DNA of 60,169 nucleotides from assembly GCF_024125445.1 (NCBI RefSeq), contig NZ_JAMXWM010000030.1:1-60169 (forward strand), given 5' to 3'. The stretch is from Sporolactobacillus shoreicorticis. Its GTDB lineage: Bacteria > Bacillota > Bacilli > Bacillales > Sporolactobacillaceae. Below the pieces are notes generated by a model. It saw only the letters and a program-made list of their open reading frames with translations, searched no databases and was not told where the DNA came from. Below are positions 40,323-49,544 of this stretch, one piece after another (the stretch's first letter is position 1; the number at the start of each line of letters is the position of its first letter). The position numbers and the translations under genes are program-made.

Positions 40323-40598
40323 ATGAATAAAAATGAACTCATCCATAAAGTGGCAGAGAAAACAGGTATTGCGAAGAAAGATACGGAGACAGTTGTTAAC
40401 GAAGCGCTGGAACAAATCATTCAAACGCTTAGTGCCAATGATAAGGTTCAATTTGTCGGATTCGGCACCTTCGAAGTTCGTCAGCGTGCAAGCAGGACAG
40501 GACGCAATCCGCAGACCGGTGAAACGATCACAATTCCGGCGACACGTGTGCCAGGATTTAGAGCCGGCAATAAATTTAAGGATGCCGTGAAAAAATGA
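40323..40598 (+). CDS. hup: HU-type DNA-binding protein
   Basis: The 91-residue protein has the full HU fold: MNKNELIHKVAEKTGIAKKD, VGFGTFEVRQRASRTGRNPQTGETI with the DNA arm, and PGFRAGNKFKDAV. It bends and compacts DNA. GGAGGAATG precedes ATG 40323. It overlaps rqcP by four bases (ATGA). In B. subtilis the HU gene hbs lies elsewhere, whereas many clostridia have mazG-hup-S4-yabP-yabQ, so this order may be ancestral. Confidence 0.95.
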   Translation: MNKNELIHKVAEKTGIAKKDTETVVNEALEQIIQTLSANDKVQFVGFGTFEVRQRASRTGRNPQTGETITIPATRVPGFRAGNKFKDAVKK

Positions 40599-40855
40599 GA
40601 TTGGATAAATATTTGAAAATATCTCGGTTGATTAAACGGCGAACGGTGGCAAAGGAACTTGCCGATCAGGGACGTGTTTCTGTTAACGGACAACCGGGAA
40701 AAGCGAGTTCGAGTGTTGCGGTCGGTGATCTGCTGACCCTGCACTTCGGTCAAAAACCGATGACGGTTCGCATCCTACTGCTAAAAGAAGTCGTCAAAAA
40801 AGAAGAAGCCGACTCGCTCTATGAAGTTATTTATGAGCAACAGGAAAATGAATAA
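40595..40855 (+). CDS. rqcP: RqcP, S4-domain ribosome quality-control factor
   Basis: The 86-residue protein is an S4 RNA-binding domain (MRLDKYLKISRLIKRRTVAKELADQG, then RVSVNG and AVGDLLTLHFG). RqcP (YabO) works with RqcH to add alanine tails to stalled chains on 50S subunits. Its start overlaps the HU stop. Confidence 0.93.
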   Translation: MRLDKYLKISRLIKRRTVAKELADQGRVSVNGQPGKASSSVAVGDLLTLHFGQKPMTVRILLLKEVVKKEEADSLYEVIYEQQENE

Positions 40856-40947
40856 TTGCATGCAAAACAACTGATTCATTGTTGATCATGCCTGGTTCTA
40901 AATGGGACAGCTCCCTCATAATGTAGGAAACAGAGGAGGGGAGTTCA

Positions 40948-41256
40948 ATGAGTCAATTCTATTCGTCTCAGATCCCTAATAAAGACAAGCCGGCGCAAAA
41001 TCAGAATATAATTGTTAAGGATCGGAAATCAATCGAGATTACCGGTGTCAAACATGTGGAAAGCTTTGATCATGAAGAATTCTTGCTTGAGACGGTATTG
41101 GGCTATCTTGCCGTTCGAGGTTCAGGTCTGAAAATGCAAAATCTGAATGTTGAGCAGGGACAGGTATTGATTGAGGGGCATATTATTGAAATCAGCTATC
41201 TGGATGATCAAGGCGGAGAAGCTCATAAAGGCTTCTTCGGCAAGCTGTTTCGATGA
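40948..41256 (+). CDS. yabP: Sporulation protein YabP
   Basis: The 102-residue YabP-family protein has the core ITGVKHVESFDHEEFLLETVLGYLAVRGSGL and ends GFFGKLFR. It is needed for spore development in the mother cell of B. subtilis. AGAGGAGGGGAG gives a very strong ribosome-binding site. It overlaps yabQ by four bases. Confidence 0.93.
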   Translation: MSQFYSSQIPNKDKPAQNQNIIVKDRKSIEITGVKHVESFDHEEFLLETVLGYLAVRGSGLKMQNLNVEQGQVLIEGHIIEISYLDDQGGEAHKGFFGKLFR

Positions 41257-41831
41257 CGCTTGAACAGCAATATGTCTCGCTTGTTCTGATGCTTGCCATG
41301 GGCATTTGGTTCGGCGCTTCTTTTTCGGTCTACCAGCATTTTGTGCATCCGAAAAAAGGCCGCCGCTGGATTTTGCTGATTTCAGACCCTCTCTTTTGGA
41401 TTGTACAGGCTGTATTGCTTTTTTTACTTATGCTGCCCGTTAATGAAGGACAGCTGCGTCTTTATTTTTTCTTGAGCATTGCACTCGGTTTTGCTTTTTA
41501 TAAAGCCCTTTTAGAAAAACCATTCATGCGTTTATTCGGCAAAATCGTTGCGGCGGCTGTCCGAACAGGGCGCTTTACTGCAAAAATTGTCTATCAATTA
41601 TTGATTTATCCGCTCTTTTTCCTATTGATGCTTGTCTTTAGATTGTGTAAAATGACAGTAACCACCTTACTGAAAATTGTGCGCTTTCTGCTTTTGATCC
41701 CGTTGAAAATTTTAAGAGGAATCGTTCGGCTGGTTCTTCCGGATCGGGCGATGATCTATTTGGCAAAGAAAAGAATTTGGTTGCAGCAGAAATTCAGATG
41801 GTGGATATCACTAGTTACCAAACGTAAATGA
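41253..41831 (+). CDS. yabQ: Spore cortex protein YabQ
   Basis: The 192-residue membrane protein has three or four N-terminal helices within residues 8-90 and a further one near 115-140, followed by a basic tail (VTKRK). YabQ localises to the forespore membrane and is required for cortex formation. It is coupled to yabP (ATGA), as in the whole order. Confidence 0.92.
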   Translation: MTLEQQYVSLVLMLAMGIWFGASFSVYQHFVHPKKGRRWILLISDPLFWIVQAVLLFLLMLPVNEGQLRLYFFLSIALGFAFYKALLEKPFMRLFGKIVAAAVRTGRFTAKIVYQLLIYPLFFLLMLVFRLCKMTVTTLLKIVRFLLLIPLKILRGIVRLVLPDRAMIYLAKKRIWLQQKFRWWISLVTKRK

Positions 41832-41845
41832 TCGGGGGGAACGAT

Positions 41846-42226
41846 ATGGAGAGTGCCGGCGCAGAGCGAGTCACGCGGTTGCAGACAAATTATCTGCAGT
41901 CGCAGGAAGTGAATGAAAAGAGAAGAAGAAAACGGCGCAAGGGGTTAATTCGGCGTTTGACTGCTTTCTTTATTGTGTTCGCATTAGCCTGCGCCTTCAT
42001 GATCTCCTCTCTGGTTTCGCAATCCCATAAGTTAAATGCTGCATCGCAGGAAAAGGCAAGCCTGCAAAAACAGTTGAATCAGTCTAAATCACAAGCAGTT
42101 GAGTTGAAGAAACGTATTTCTCTTCTGCATAATAAAAAATATATTGGCGAAATTGCAAGACGCGATTATCTGTTATCGAAAAAAGGGGAAATTATTTTTT
42201 CGAAACCCAATCAGAACAAGGATTGA
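41846..42226 (+). CDS. divIC: Cell-division protein DivIC
   Basis: The 126-residue FtsB/DivIC-type protein has a basic cytoplasmic tail (RRRKRRKG), one membrane helix (about 43-60) and an external coiled coil (LNAASQEKASLQKQLNQ...), ending in YIGEIARRDYLLSKKGEIIF. It works with FtsL and DivIB at the septum. ATG 41846 follows GGGGGGA; ATG 41828 in the same frame overlaps yabQ and is less well placed. Confidence 0.93.
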   Translation: MESAGAERVTRLQTNYLQSQEVNEKRRRKRRKGLIRRLTAFFIVFALACAFMISSLVSQSHKLNAASQEKASLQKQLNQSKSQAVELKKRISLLHNKKYIGEIARRDYLLSKKGEIIFSKPNQNKD

Positions 42227-42252
42227 CAGGCACTTTTTTTGCTATGTATAAT
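42223..42252 (+). promoter_or_regulatory. Sigma-A promoter of yabR
   Basis: A perfect TTGACA (42223-42228) contains the divIC stop codon. After 18 bp comes TATAAT (42247-42252). A second TATAAT is at 42255. Confidence 0.85.
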
Positions 42253-42293
42253 AATATAATTAGTGATACCAATTTAGGAGGAAGCTTTTTTTT

Positions 42294-42719
42294 ATGTCAA
42301 TTGAAGCAGGCAGCAAGCTGAAGGGTAAAGTATCAGGAATTACGAACTTCGGAGCCTTCGTTGATTTACCGGATGGTAAAACAGGGCTGGTTCATATCAG
42401 TGAAGTTGCGGATCGGTATGTGAAAGACATCCATGACGTTCTGTCGGTTGGTGATGAAGTAACGGTAAAGGTGTTGCAAGTCGCTCCTGATGGGAAAATC
42501 GGTCTATCGATCCGCAAAGCTGTCGATAAGCCTAAGGTCACATCTTCGTCTTCACGTGGAGGTTCACAAAGGCATGGCGGCGGGAAACGGTTTACCTCAC
42601 GTGCGCCAAGTTTTGAGGACAAAATTTCTCAGTATTTAAAGGATAGTGAAGATCGCCTTTCGACAATCAAGCGCCAGACAGAATCCAAACGCGGGGGACG
42701 CGGTGCAAGAAGAGGCTGA
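42294..42719 (+). CDS. yabR: S1-domain RNA-binding protein YabR
   Basis: The 141-residue protein has one S1 domain (GSKLKGKVSGITNFGAFVDL, VHISEVADRYV, GDEVTVKVLQV) and a Ser/Arg/Gly-rich basic tail with RGG-like ends. It resembles general stress protein 13. AGGAGG precedes the ATG. Confidence 0.93.
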   Translation: MSIEAGSKLKGKVSGITNFGAFVDLPDGKTGLVHISEVADRYVKDIHDVLSVGDEVTVKVLQVAPDGKIGLSIRKAVDKPKVTSSSSRGGSQRHGGGKRFTSRAPSFEDKISQYLKDSEDRLSTIKRQTESKRGGRGARRG

Positions 42720-42754
42720 GTGCGACCTTCGGAAGTTTCTAAATAGATAAACGC

Positions 42755-42789
42755 AACACTCAAGTTCATATAGAGCTTGAGTGTTTTTT
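42755..42789 (+). terminator. Intrinsic terminator after yabR
   Basis: ACACTCAAG (42756-42764) pairs with CTTGAGTGT (42776-42784), followed by T6. Between here and 43077 there is no tRNA gene, although B. subtilis has tRNA-Met and tRNA-Glu at this point. Confidence 0.85.
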
Positions 42790-42924
42790 ATTGTCTTTTT
42801 AATTGGTGAGTGATCTTAAATTATCCGATGAGAAGACAGATTATAGCGAGATGCAGAAAATTTAGCGGAAAAAGGCGCTATTTCAAAATCTTCGCCTTCT
42901 ATAGACGATAAATTCATGCTATTC

Positions 42925-43036
42925 ATCGACAGATCGCACGATCAGATGTTGTTTATGGCTGAACATCAAGAATACCGTCGAAGTTTTTTTGGCCTTGAGC
43001 TTGTGATTCTGACAAATTATGAACGTCTACTATGCT
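42925..43036 (+). promoter_or_regulatory. Candidate Spo0A-controlled promoter of spoIIE
   Basis: CTGACA (43009-43014), 16 bp, TATGCT (43031-43036) form a possible sigma-A promoter. Two near-matches to the 0A box TGTCGAA lie upstream: CGTCGAA at 42976-42982 and, on the other strand, ATCGACA at 42925-42931, each with six of seven bases. spoIIE is Spo0A-activated in B. subtilis. Confidence 0.45.
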
Positions 43037-43077
43037 TTAATGGATCATACAATCATAAGTTAAAGGCGGCGAGCGAT

Positions 43078-45552
43078 ATGATTCAAAAATTTGGCAGTGC
43101 GGCTGCGGGTACCATCGACCCTTACTTGCAAAAAAATCGAACGATTCAAGAGCGGTCAAAATCGCGGCACTCTTTTCAAACCTTTTTGCTAGGCGCCTTA
43201 TTCCGTAGCGATTTGTTTTTTCTAACAGCCGGATTTTTGCTTGGACGAGCGGTAATTATTACAAGCCTGACACCATTTATTCTTCCTTTTTTTGCAACGG
43301 TATTCTGGATGAAACGCAAACGGAGATGGGCGGATTCAATGGCTGTTCTGGCCGGAGGACTGACGCTGTCTGTGGGACAAGCCTTTTATGCACTTCTTGG
43401 ATTGATCGTTTTCTTAGCAGGGTGGAGAATCATGACTTCGTTTCAGCGTATGCATAGGGAACGCTGGCTGCCCGCACTTGTGCTTTTTACCGGATTTCTC
43501 GTGCGGCTGCTCTGTCAGGCAGCATTTTCACTGACACTTGTGTGGACAGATGTGCTTACGGCCGGAGCTGAAGCTTCATTATCCGCTCTTGTAACTCTCA
43601 TCTTCATGCAGAGCGTGCCGCTCATGTCCACACGTGTTAACCATAAATTGTTTCGAAATGAGGAGATCATTTGTTTTGTGATCTTAATTTCGTCGGTAAT
43701 TGCCGGTACAATCGGGCTTCATGTCTATGATTTATCCGTAGATCACGTACTTGCTCGTTATGCCGTGCTTTTATTCGCCTACGCCGGCGGTGCGGCAATC
43801 GGTTCAACTGTAGGTGTCGTCATCGGCCTGATTTTGGGCATGGCAAGTGTATCGAGTCTTTACCAGATGAGTCTGCTTGCTTTCTCAGGTGTACTTGGCG
43901 GCCTGTTGAAGGAAGCCGGAAAAGCAGGCGTTTCCGCAGGATTGCTGATTTCAACATTATTAATTGGGGTCTACGGCGGCGGATATGCAGGGCTTGGCAG
44001 CGAGGTCATTGATTCGATTGCGGCCATTATGCTTTTTCTAATCACGCCGAAGAGCCTTATTCAGCAAATGGCTTCTTTTATTCCCGGAACGCGCGAGTAT
44101 CAGGCGGAACAGCAGCAATATGTGCGCAAACTGCGTGATGTAACTGTCGGCCGTGTCGAGCAGTTCTCAGGACTTTTTCAGACGCTTGCGAAAAGCTTTT
44201 ATCCGCCGTCGGAGGTTGAGACGGCGGATGACAGTGATTTTCTGAGCAGTGTCACGGCTAAAACATGCCAGAATTGCTTTAAAAAGGAGTTCTGCTGGAT
44301 CAATAATTTTGAACGAACGCAGCAGTTGATGCTTGAGTTGCGTGACGAATCGCGGCGAGGGAACCGTGAAGAGAATGCGCGGCTTCATCATAAGTGGCGG
44401 AGCCATTGCTCTAAGGCTGAACGCACGCTGGAGGTGATCCGCAGAGAACAGAGCCTGTCTGAATTACATGAAAAAATGAAACGAAATGTTAAGGAAAGCA
44501 GGCGGCTTGTTGCAGATCAGCTTAAAGGTGTCGCTCAAGTTATGGGCGATTTTGCCAATGAAATGAAGCGAGAACGCGGCCTTCATGAATGGCAGGAGGA
44601 AATGATTTTGGCTAAATTGAATGGGATCGGTATCCGTGTGGAGAGCGTTGAGATTTACAATTTAGAATCGGGGGCCATTGATATTGAAGCACTGATGCCG
44701 ACCGATAATTATGGTGCATGTGAAAAAGTCATTGCCCCATTGCTGTCCGATATTCTCGGCGAGAGTATTGTCGTTGAAAAAAAGCAGGCTTCTGATTATC
44801 CGGGCGGGCCGAGCCGTGTTGTGTTTATCTCTGCTCGAGCCTACGATCTGGAAACCGGTGTTGCAACAGCCGCCCGAGGAGGGGGCAGTATTTCCGGAGA
44901 TAACTATTCACTTTTTGAAATCGATTCCAAAAAATATGTTATGGCAATCAGCGATGGGATGGGTCATGGCGAACGCGCGGATATGGAGAGTAAAGACACC
45001 TTACAGCTGTTGGATAAAGTATTAAAATCCGGTATTCATGAAACATTGGCTATAAAATCAATTAATTCGATCTTGTCGCTTCGCTCGACTGAGGAAATTT
45101 ATGCGACGCTGGATTTAGCTTTGATCGACTTGCAGAATGCAACGTCTAAATTTCTGAAAATAGGGTCAAATCCGAGCTTTATCAAGCGCGGCGGCCGTGT
45201 TTTTATGCTGGATGCCGGTAATTTGCCGATTGGCATTATTCGTGATGTTGATGTGGATATGAAGACCGAACAGTTAAAATCCGGCGATCTGCTGATTATG
45301 ATGAGTGACGGAATTTTTGATGTGCCGAAGCATATCGAAAATAAAGAGGCATGGGTTAAGCGGAAAATTAAAGAACTGCAGACAAATGACCCGCAAGAAA
45401 TTGCCGACCTACTGCTTGAGGAAGTAATCCGCGTTGGAGACGGCAGTATTGACGATGATATGACAGTTATTGCTGCACGAATCAGCCATCATATTCCTGA
45501 GTGGTCTGCCTTTTCAACAGATCGAAGCGATGAACGTGTCAATCGAGCCTAA
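43078..45552 (+). CDS. spoIIE: Stage II sporulation phosphatase SpoIIE
   Basis: From ATG 43078 the protein is 824 residues (B. subtilis 827). About ten membrane helices lie within residues 35-315, then a central FtsZ-interacting and oligomerisation domain with cysteines CQNCFKKEFCW, then a PP2C phosphatase domain with AISDGMGHGERA, LRSTEEIYATLDLALIDL and MMSDGIFD. SpoIIE dephosphorylates SpoIIAA to free sigma-F in the forespore and helps polar septation. The in-frame extension to 42916 passes through the predicted promoter and is probably not translated. Confidence 0.95.
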   Translation: MIQKFGSAAAGTIDPYLQKNRTIQERSKSRHSFQTFLLGALFRSDLFFLTAGFLLGRAVIITSLTPFILPFFATVFWMKRKRRWADSMAVLAGGLTLSVGQAFYALLGLIVFLAGWRIMTSFQRMHRERWLPALVLFTGFLVRLLCQAAFSLTLVWTDVLTAGAEASLSALVTLIFMQSVPLMSTRVNHKLFRNEEIICFVILISSVIAGTIGLHVYDLSVDHVLARYAVLLFAYAGGAAIGSTVGVVIGLILGMASVSSLYQMSLLAFSGVLGGLLKEAGKAGVSAGLLISTLLIGVYGGGYAGLGSEVIDSIAAIMLFLITPKSLIQQMASFIPGTREYQAEQQQYVRKLRDVTVGRVEQFSGLFQTLAKSFYPPSEVETADDSDFLSSVTAKTCQNCFKKEFCWINNFERTQQLMLELRDESRRGNREENARLHHKWRSHCSKAERTLEVIRREQSLSELHEKMKRNVKESRRLVADQLKGVAQVMGDFANEMKRERGLHEWQEEMILAKLNGIGIRVESVEIYNLESGAIDIEALMPTDNYGACEKVIAPLLSDILGESIVVEKKQASDYPGGPSRVVFISARAYDLETGVATAARGGGSISGDNYSLFEIDSKKYVMAISDGMGHGERADMESKDTLQLLDKVLKSGIHETLAIKSINSILSLRSTEEIYATLDLALIDLQNATSKFLKIGSNPSFIKRGGRVFMLDAGNLPIGIIRDVDVDMKTEQLKSGDLLIMMSDGIFDVPKHIENKEAWVKRKIKELQTNDPQEIADLLLEEVIRVGDGSIDDDMTVIAARISHHIPEWSAFSTDRSDERVNRA

Positions 45553-45716
45553 TTTGATCTAATGAATCTTTCAACTTGTTTTTACCGCAGTCTGTAAATC
45601 TGCGAGGCAGATAGATTCCATTTGGCATGCGCAGGATACGTTTTGCACGATCGCGGTATAGAAACTACTTTTCCTGTCTATCATAATGCTAGATTCAAGG
45701 AGGAGTGAAAGGTTCA

Positions 45717-46454
45717 ATGAAGAAAGGTACGTTAAAACAAATTCTGTTAATTACTGACGGGTGCTCCAATGAAGGAGAAGATCCGGTAGCGATGGCGGCA
45801 CTGGCCCGGGAACAAGGGATTACGGTCAACGTCATCGGTGTTCTTGATCAATATGACACGGAAGACAGCCACGGTCTGCAAGAAGTAGAGGGAATTGCGC
45901 AGGCGGGCGGTGGAATCAGCCAAATCGTCCAGACAAAGCAGCTCGCACAGACGGTACAAATGGTGACGAAGCAGGCGATGACTCAGACGATTAAAGGCGT
46001 GATTAATCAACAGCTTCAGGATATTCTGGGCGACGGAGAAACGGTAGAGGATCTGCCTCCTGAAAAACGCGGAAAAGTAATGGAAGTCGTTGATGAGGTT
46101 GGTGAAACCGCTGATCTTCATGTATGCATTCTTGTCGACACAAGCGCCAGCATGAAAAATAAATTACCAACCGTGCGCGAGGCACTGACCGACTTGTCGC
46201 TGAGCTTATCCGCACGCATGGGTGAAAACCAATTTTGTCTCTTTTTATTTCCCGGGAAAAGAAAGTCGGTACAGAAAGTTATTTCATGGACTCCGCAACT
46301 GGACAGTATTAAACGCATCTTTGAAAAAATAAGCTCACATGGCATCACACCAACAGGTCCGGCAATTAAAGAAGCTGTGAAAAGCTTTTCTTCGCTGTCG
46401 AGAAAACAGTCGCTTGTTGATGACGATGAGGCGTATGATGACGGCCCAAGATAA
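45717..46454 (+). CDS. yabS: von Willebrand factor A domain protein YabS
   Basis: The 245-residue protein (B. subtilis YabS 241) has an unusual layout: half of a vWA-like fold at the start (LLITDGCSNEGEDP) and a MIDAS motif DTSASM near residue 143, then FLFPGKR and GITPTGPAI. AAGGAGGAGTG supports ATG 45717. It overlaps yabT by 17 bases. No function is established; its constant pairing with the kinase YabT suggests they act together in sporulation. Confidence 0.9.
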   Translation: MKKGTLKQILLITDGCSNEGEDPVAMAALAREQGITVNVIGVLDQYDTEDSHGLQEVEGIAQAGGGISQIVQTKQLAQTVQMVTKQAMTQTIKGVINQQLQDILGDGETVEDLPPEKRGKVMEVVDEVGETADLHVCILVDTSASMKNKLPTVREALTDLSLSLSARMGENQFCLFLFPGKRKSVQKVISWTPQLDSIKRIFEKISSHGITPTGPAIKEAVKSFSSLSRKQSLVDDDEAYDDGPR

Positions 46455-47382
46455 TCTGCATTTTGCCCCTGGAACCTTGATTATTGGAAAATGGCACCAA
46501 AATCACTACCAGCTTGTCAAGTGGCTGGGAAGCGGTGCACAAGGTACGGTGTACTTGGGAAGAGATGGAAGACGTTCGGTCGCGATCAAGCTAGCAAAAG
46601 ATCGGGCATCGCTGATCTCAGAAGTTAATGTATTGAAACAGTTTGAAAAGCTCCGAGGTGATCCTTTGGGGCCTTCTTTATATGACAGCGATGACTGGTT
46701 GACACGAGGCGGAACAATTGGATTCTGCGTTATGGAATATTTGGATGGCGTTTCTTTGTCCGAGGCGCTTAAGCGGAAGCCTTTTGATTGGACGCTTGTA
46801 TATATGCTGCAGTTGTTAAAGCAATTGCAACAGCTGCACAACTCGGGGTATATATTTGGTGATCTCAAGCCAGAAAATTTGATCCTAATGCATCCGGGGC
46901 ACGCCATTCGCTGTCTCGATTTCGGCGGTGCAACACGTATCGGGAGATCTGTGAGGGAATATACTGAATTTTATGATCGGGGATACTGGGGTTTTGGCAG
47001 CCGACGTGCGGAGCCAAGCTATGATTTGTTTGCTTGCGTGATGATTATGATCTATGCCGCCGCCGGAAAAAGAATAGCACGGACAAATGAACCTCAAGTT
47101 CAGCTTATACACTTTGTGAAAAATCATCCGAAATTGGCGCCATACCGAAAAACAGTAATGAATGCGATGAGAGGTAATTACTCAACCGCGGATATCATGC
47201 GGCGAGATCTGCTTCAAGAAGTAATGACGAGTCGGCAAAGTAATCCGCAGATGCCGCAATCAAGGCGGAATGTTCGGAAAACAAATGCCGTCTCAAACAG
47301 AAGCGGCTGGAAATCGGCATGGCTTGCTGCTTCGGTTTTATTAACTGCCTACATTGTGTTTGTCATTGTTTACGTCATGTAA
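46438..47382 (+). CDS. yabT: Hanks-type Ser/Thr kinase YabT
   Basis: The 314-residue protein has a kinase domain (G-loop LGSGAQGTVYLG, Lys in SVAIKLA, catalytic loop GDLKPENLIL, metal loop LDFGG instead of DFG) and one C-terminal membrane helix (about 290-312), matching YabT of B. subtilis (338). That kinase sits in the forespore septum, is activated by DNA and phosphorylates RecA and other proteins. Start 46438 follows GAGG at 46428; ATG 46414 or 46435 are possible. Confidence 0.9.
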   Translation: MTAQDNLHFAPGTLIIGKWHQNHYQLVKWLGSGAQGTVYLGRDGRRSVAIKLAKDRASLISEVNVLKQFEKLRGDPLGPSLYDSDDWLTRGGTIGFCVMEYLDGVSLSEALKRKPFDWTLVYMLQLLKQLQQLHNSGYIFGDLKPENLILMHPGHAIRCLDFGGATRIGRSVREYTEFYDRGYWGFGSRRAEPSYDLFACVMIMIYAAAGKRIARTNEPQVQLIHFVKNHPKLAPYRKTVMNAMRGNYSTADIMRRDLLQEVMTSRQSNPQMPQSRRNVRKTNAVSNRSGWKSAWLAASVLLTAYIVFVIVYVM

Positions 47383-47441
47383 AAATTGGAGTATTGTGGA
47401 CATACATTATTTAGTAAGTATTTCGTCTGGGGAGAAAAACG

Positions 47442-48878
47442 ATGACATTTTCTGAACGTGTGACGCGTTTTATCGGCACGCATCATCTGGTCCGCTCAAA
47501 CGAGAGGCTTGTTCTTGGTGTCAGCGGCGGGGCGGATTCGATGGCGCTTCTGCACTTTTTTTATATGAAAAAGAAAGACTGGGAGCTTGAGCTTGCGGTC
47601 TGTTCTGTCGATCATACACTCAGAGGAGTCCAAAGTAACGAAGATCAAAATTATGTCGCATCATTTTGTAAAAAACGGGAGATCCTTTTTATAGGGAAAA
47701 CGGTCGATGCCCGTTCATGGAGTGCAAAACGAAAGATCAGCATTGAAACAGGTGCGCGCGAACTGAGATACAAGGCCTTTGCGGAGGCGATGGCGGTATT
47801 TAAAGCTGACGCGCTTGTTCTGGCACATCACGGAGATGATCAAATAGAAACAATGCTGATGCGGCAGGTCCGCGGAACGATCGGGGTGGGAAGGGCTGGA
47901 ATTCCCGTTCGTCGTCCTTTTGAAGGAAAGGAGATCATTCGGCCATTCCTTTCGCAAACAAAAGCCGATTTAGAACGTTATTGTTCTGAAAACGGAATTG
48001 TTCCGCGGCATGATGAATCAAATGAATCCGATGCGCATACAAGAAATCGTTTTCGGAAAAATGTACTTCCCTTTTTGAAAAAAGAGAATCCCCAGGTTCA
48101 TCTAAAATTCCAATATGAAAGCGAGCGGATTGCAGAGGATGAATCCCTGCTTTTACAGATGGCTGAGAATCGGCTTGAGCGGGCGGTTCTGGATAAAAAG
48201 AAATGTGAATATGCGCTTTCAGTTCCCGAGTTTCTTGACATTCACCCGGCTTTACAAAGGCGTACAATTCATCTACTATTATGTTATCTCTATACAAATC
48301 GACAGCTGCAGCCGCCACACCAATCGATACATATTGAACAACTATTGCAGCTGCTGCATTCCAGTCATTCCTCAGGGAGCGTCATTCTTCCCAAGGGGCT
48401 TACAGCTAGAAGATCTTATGATCGCTGCCGGATCGGATTCGTAATGGAAAGCGGTGACATAGGTGAGCAGACGGCGATTCCTATTCCCGGGAGAACAGAT
48501 TTTCTTTCAGGATCCATTGAAGCTGCTTATCTGAAAGGAGAGGAACTGTCGTCTGCTGCATATACTCGCGACTGCTTCATCCTTGATGGGGACCATATTG
48601 CTCTTCCACTTTATGTGCGGACATGGCGAGTCGGAGACCGGATAAGCCCGAATGGGATGACAGGATCGCAGAAAATTCAGCGTATCTTTATCAACGAAAA
48701 AATCGATCGCAATGAAAGAACGAAGTGGCCTTTAATTACCGATGCGAACGGCCGTATACTTTGGCTGCCGCTGTTGAGGCGGGGGATGCCTTTTCCGTCA
48801 TCGCCCGATTTAGAGAAAAAAAATTATATAAAGCTTCAATTTATACCGTTTACTGATTTTGGGAGGACGCAGGAATGA
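47442..48878 (+). CDS. tilS: tRNA(Ile)-lysidine synthase
   Basis: The 478-residue enzyme has the PP-loop [10 protein letters not shown] (28-37), a SVDHTLRG segment, [15 protein letters not shown], and the C-terminal TilS domains ([25 protein letters not shown]). It modifies C34 of tRNA-Ile(CAU) to lysidine. Its stop overlaps the hprT start (ATGA), the usual tilS-hprT pair. Confidence 0.95.
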   Translation: MTFSERVTRFIGTHHLVRSNERLVLGVSGGADSMALLHFFYMKKKDWELELAVCSVDHTLRGVQSNEDQNYVASFCKKREILFIGKTVDARSWSAKRKISIETGARELRYKAFAEAMAVFKADALVLAHHGDDQIETMLMRQVRGTIGVGRAGIPVRRPFEGKEIIRPFLSQTKADLERYCSENGIVPRHDESNESDAHTRNRFRKNVLPFLKKENPQVHLKFQYESERIAEDESLLLQMAENRLERAVLDKKKCEYALSVPEFLDIHPALQRRTIHLLLCYLYTNRQLQPPHQSIHIEQLLQLLHSSHSSGSVILPKGLTARRSYDRCRIGFVMESGDIGEQTAIPIPGRTDFLSGSIEAAYLKGEELSSAAYTRDCFILDGDHIALPLYVRTWRVGDRISPNGMTGSQKIQRIFINEKIDRNERTKWPLITDANGRILWLPLLRRGMPFPSSPDLEKKNYIKLQFIPFTDFGRTQE

Positions 48879-49414
48879 AGGAAGACGTCAAGGAAATATT
48901 AATAACAGAAGAGGAAATCCAGAATAAGGTACATGAATTCGGCGCAGTGCTCTCAAGCGAATACGCCAATTCCTTTCCTCTTGTGATCGGTGTGCTGAAA
49001 GGGGCACTTCCCTTTATGGCTGACCTGATCAAGACCATCACGGTTCCGATTGAAATTGATTTCATGGATGTGTCCAGCTATGGCAATTCGACTGTGTCGT
49101 CAGGAGAAGTAAAAATTCTCAAGGACTTGGATACTTCAGTTGAAAACAGAGATATTCTGATAATTGAGGATATTATTGACAGCGGACTGACCCTGAGTTA
49201 TTTAGTCGAATTATTTAAGACCAGAAGAGCGAAATCCATAAAAATTGTGACGTTGCTTGATAAGCCGTCAGGAAGAAAATCGGATGTTACTCCGGATTTA
49301 TCAGGGTTTACTGTTCCCGATGCTTTTCTGGTCGGCTATGGTCTTGATTATGCGGAAAAATACCGAAACCTTCCTTTTATTGGCATCCTCAAACCAGAAA
49401 TATACGAGGGTTGA
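48875..49414 (+). CDS. hprT: Hypoxanthine phosphoribosyltransferase
   Basis: The 179-residue enzyme (B. subtilis 180) has the PRPP loop [14 protein letters not shown] and the [11 protein letters not shown] segment. It salvages hypoxanthine and guanine. In B. subtilis TilS and HprT can also act together on ftsH transcription, the next gene here. Confidence 0.95.
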   Translation: MKEDVKEILITEEEIQNKVHEFGAVLSSEYANSFPLVIGVLKGALPFMADLIKTITVPIEIDFMDVSSYGNSTVSSGEVKILKDLDTSVENRDILIIEDIIDSGLTLSYLVELFKTRRAKSIKIVTLLDKPSGRKSDVTPDLSGFTVPDAFLVGYGLDYAEKYRNLPFIGILKPEIYEG

Positions 49415-49544
49415 GCTGCTGATTTTCAAGAATTTTTGCTATTAGTAAGCCAAGGCATGAGTGAAAATGCAATTGCTTGGGCAGCACCATGTGTATGTGG
49501 TACTATAAAATATGATTTGTTTTTAGAGCGGGAGGAGGTAAGGC

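Noticed and set aside
42790-42924. tRNA-Met and tRNA-Glu genes expected between yabR and spoIIE
   Set aside because: No cloverleaf, GGTTCGAATCC-type T-loop or other tRNA landmark is present.
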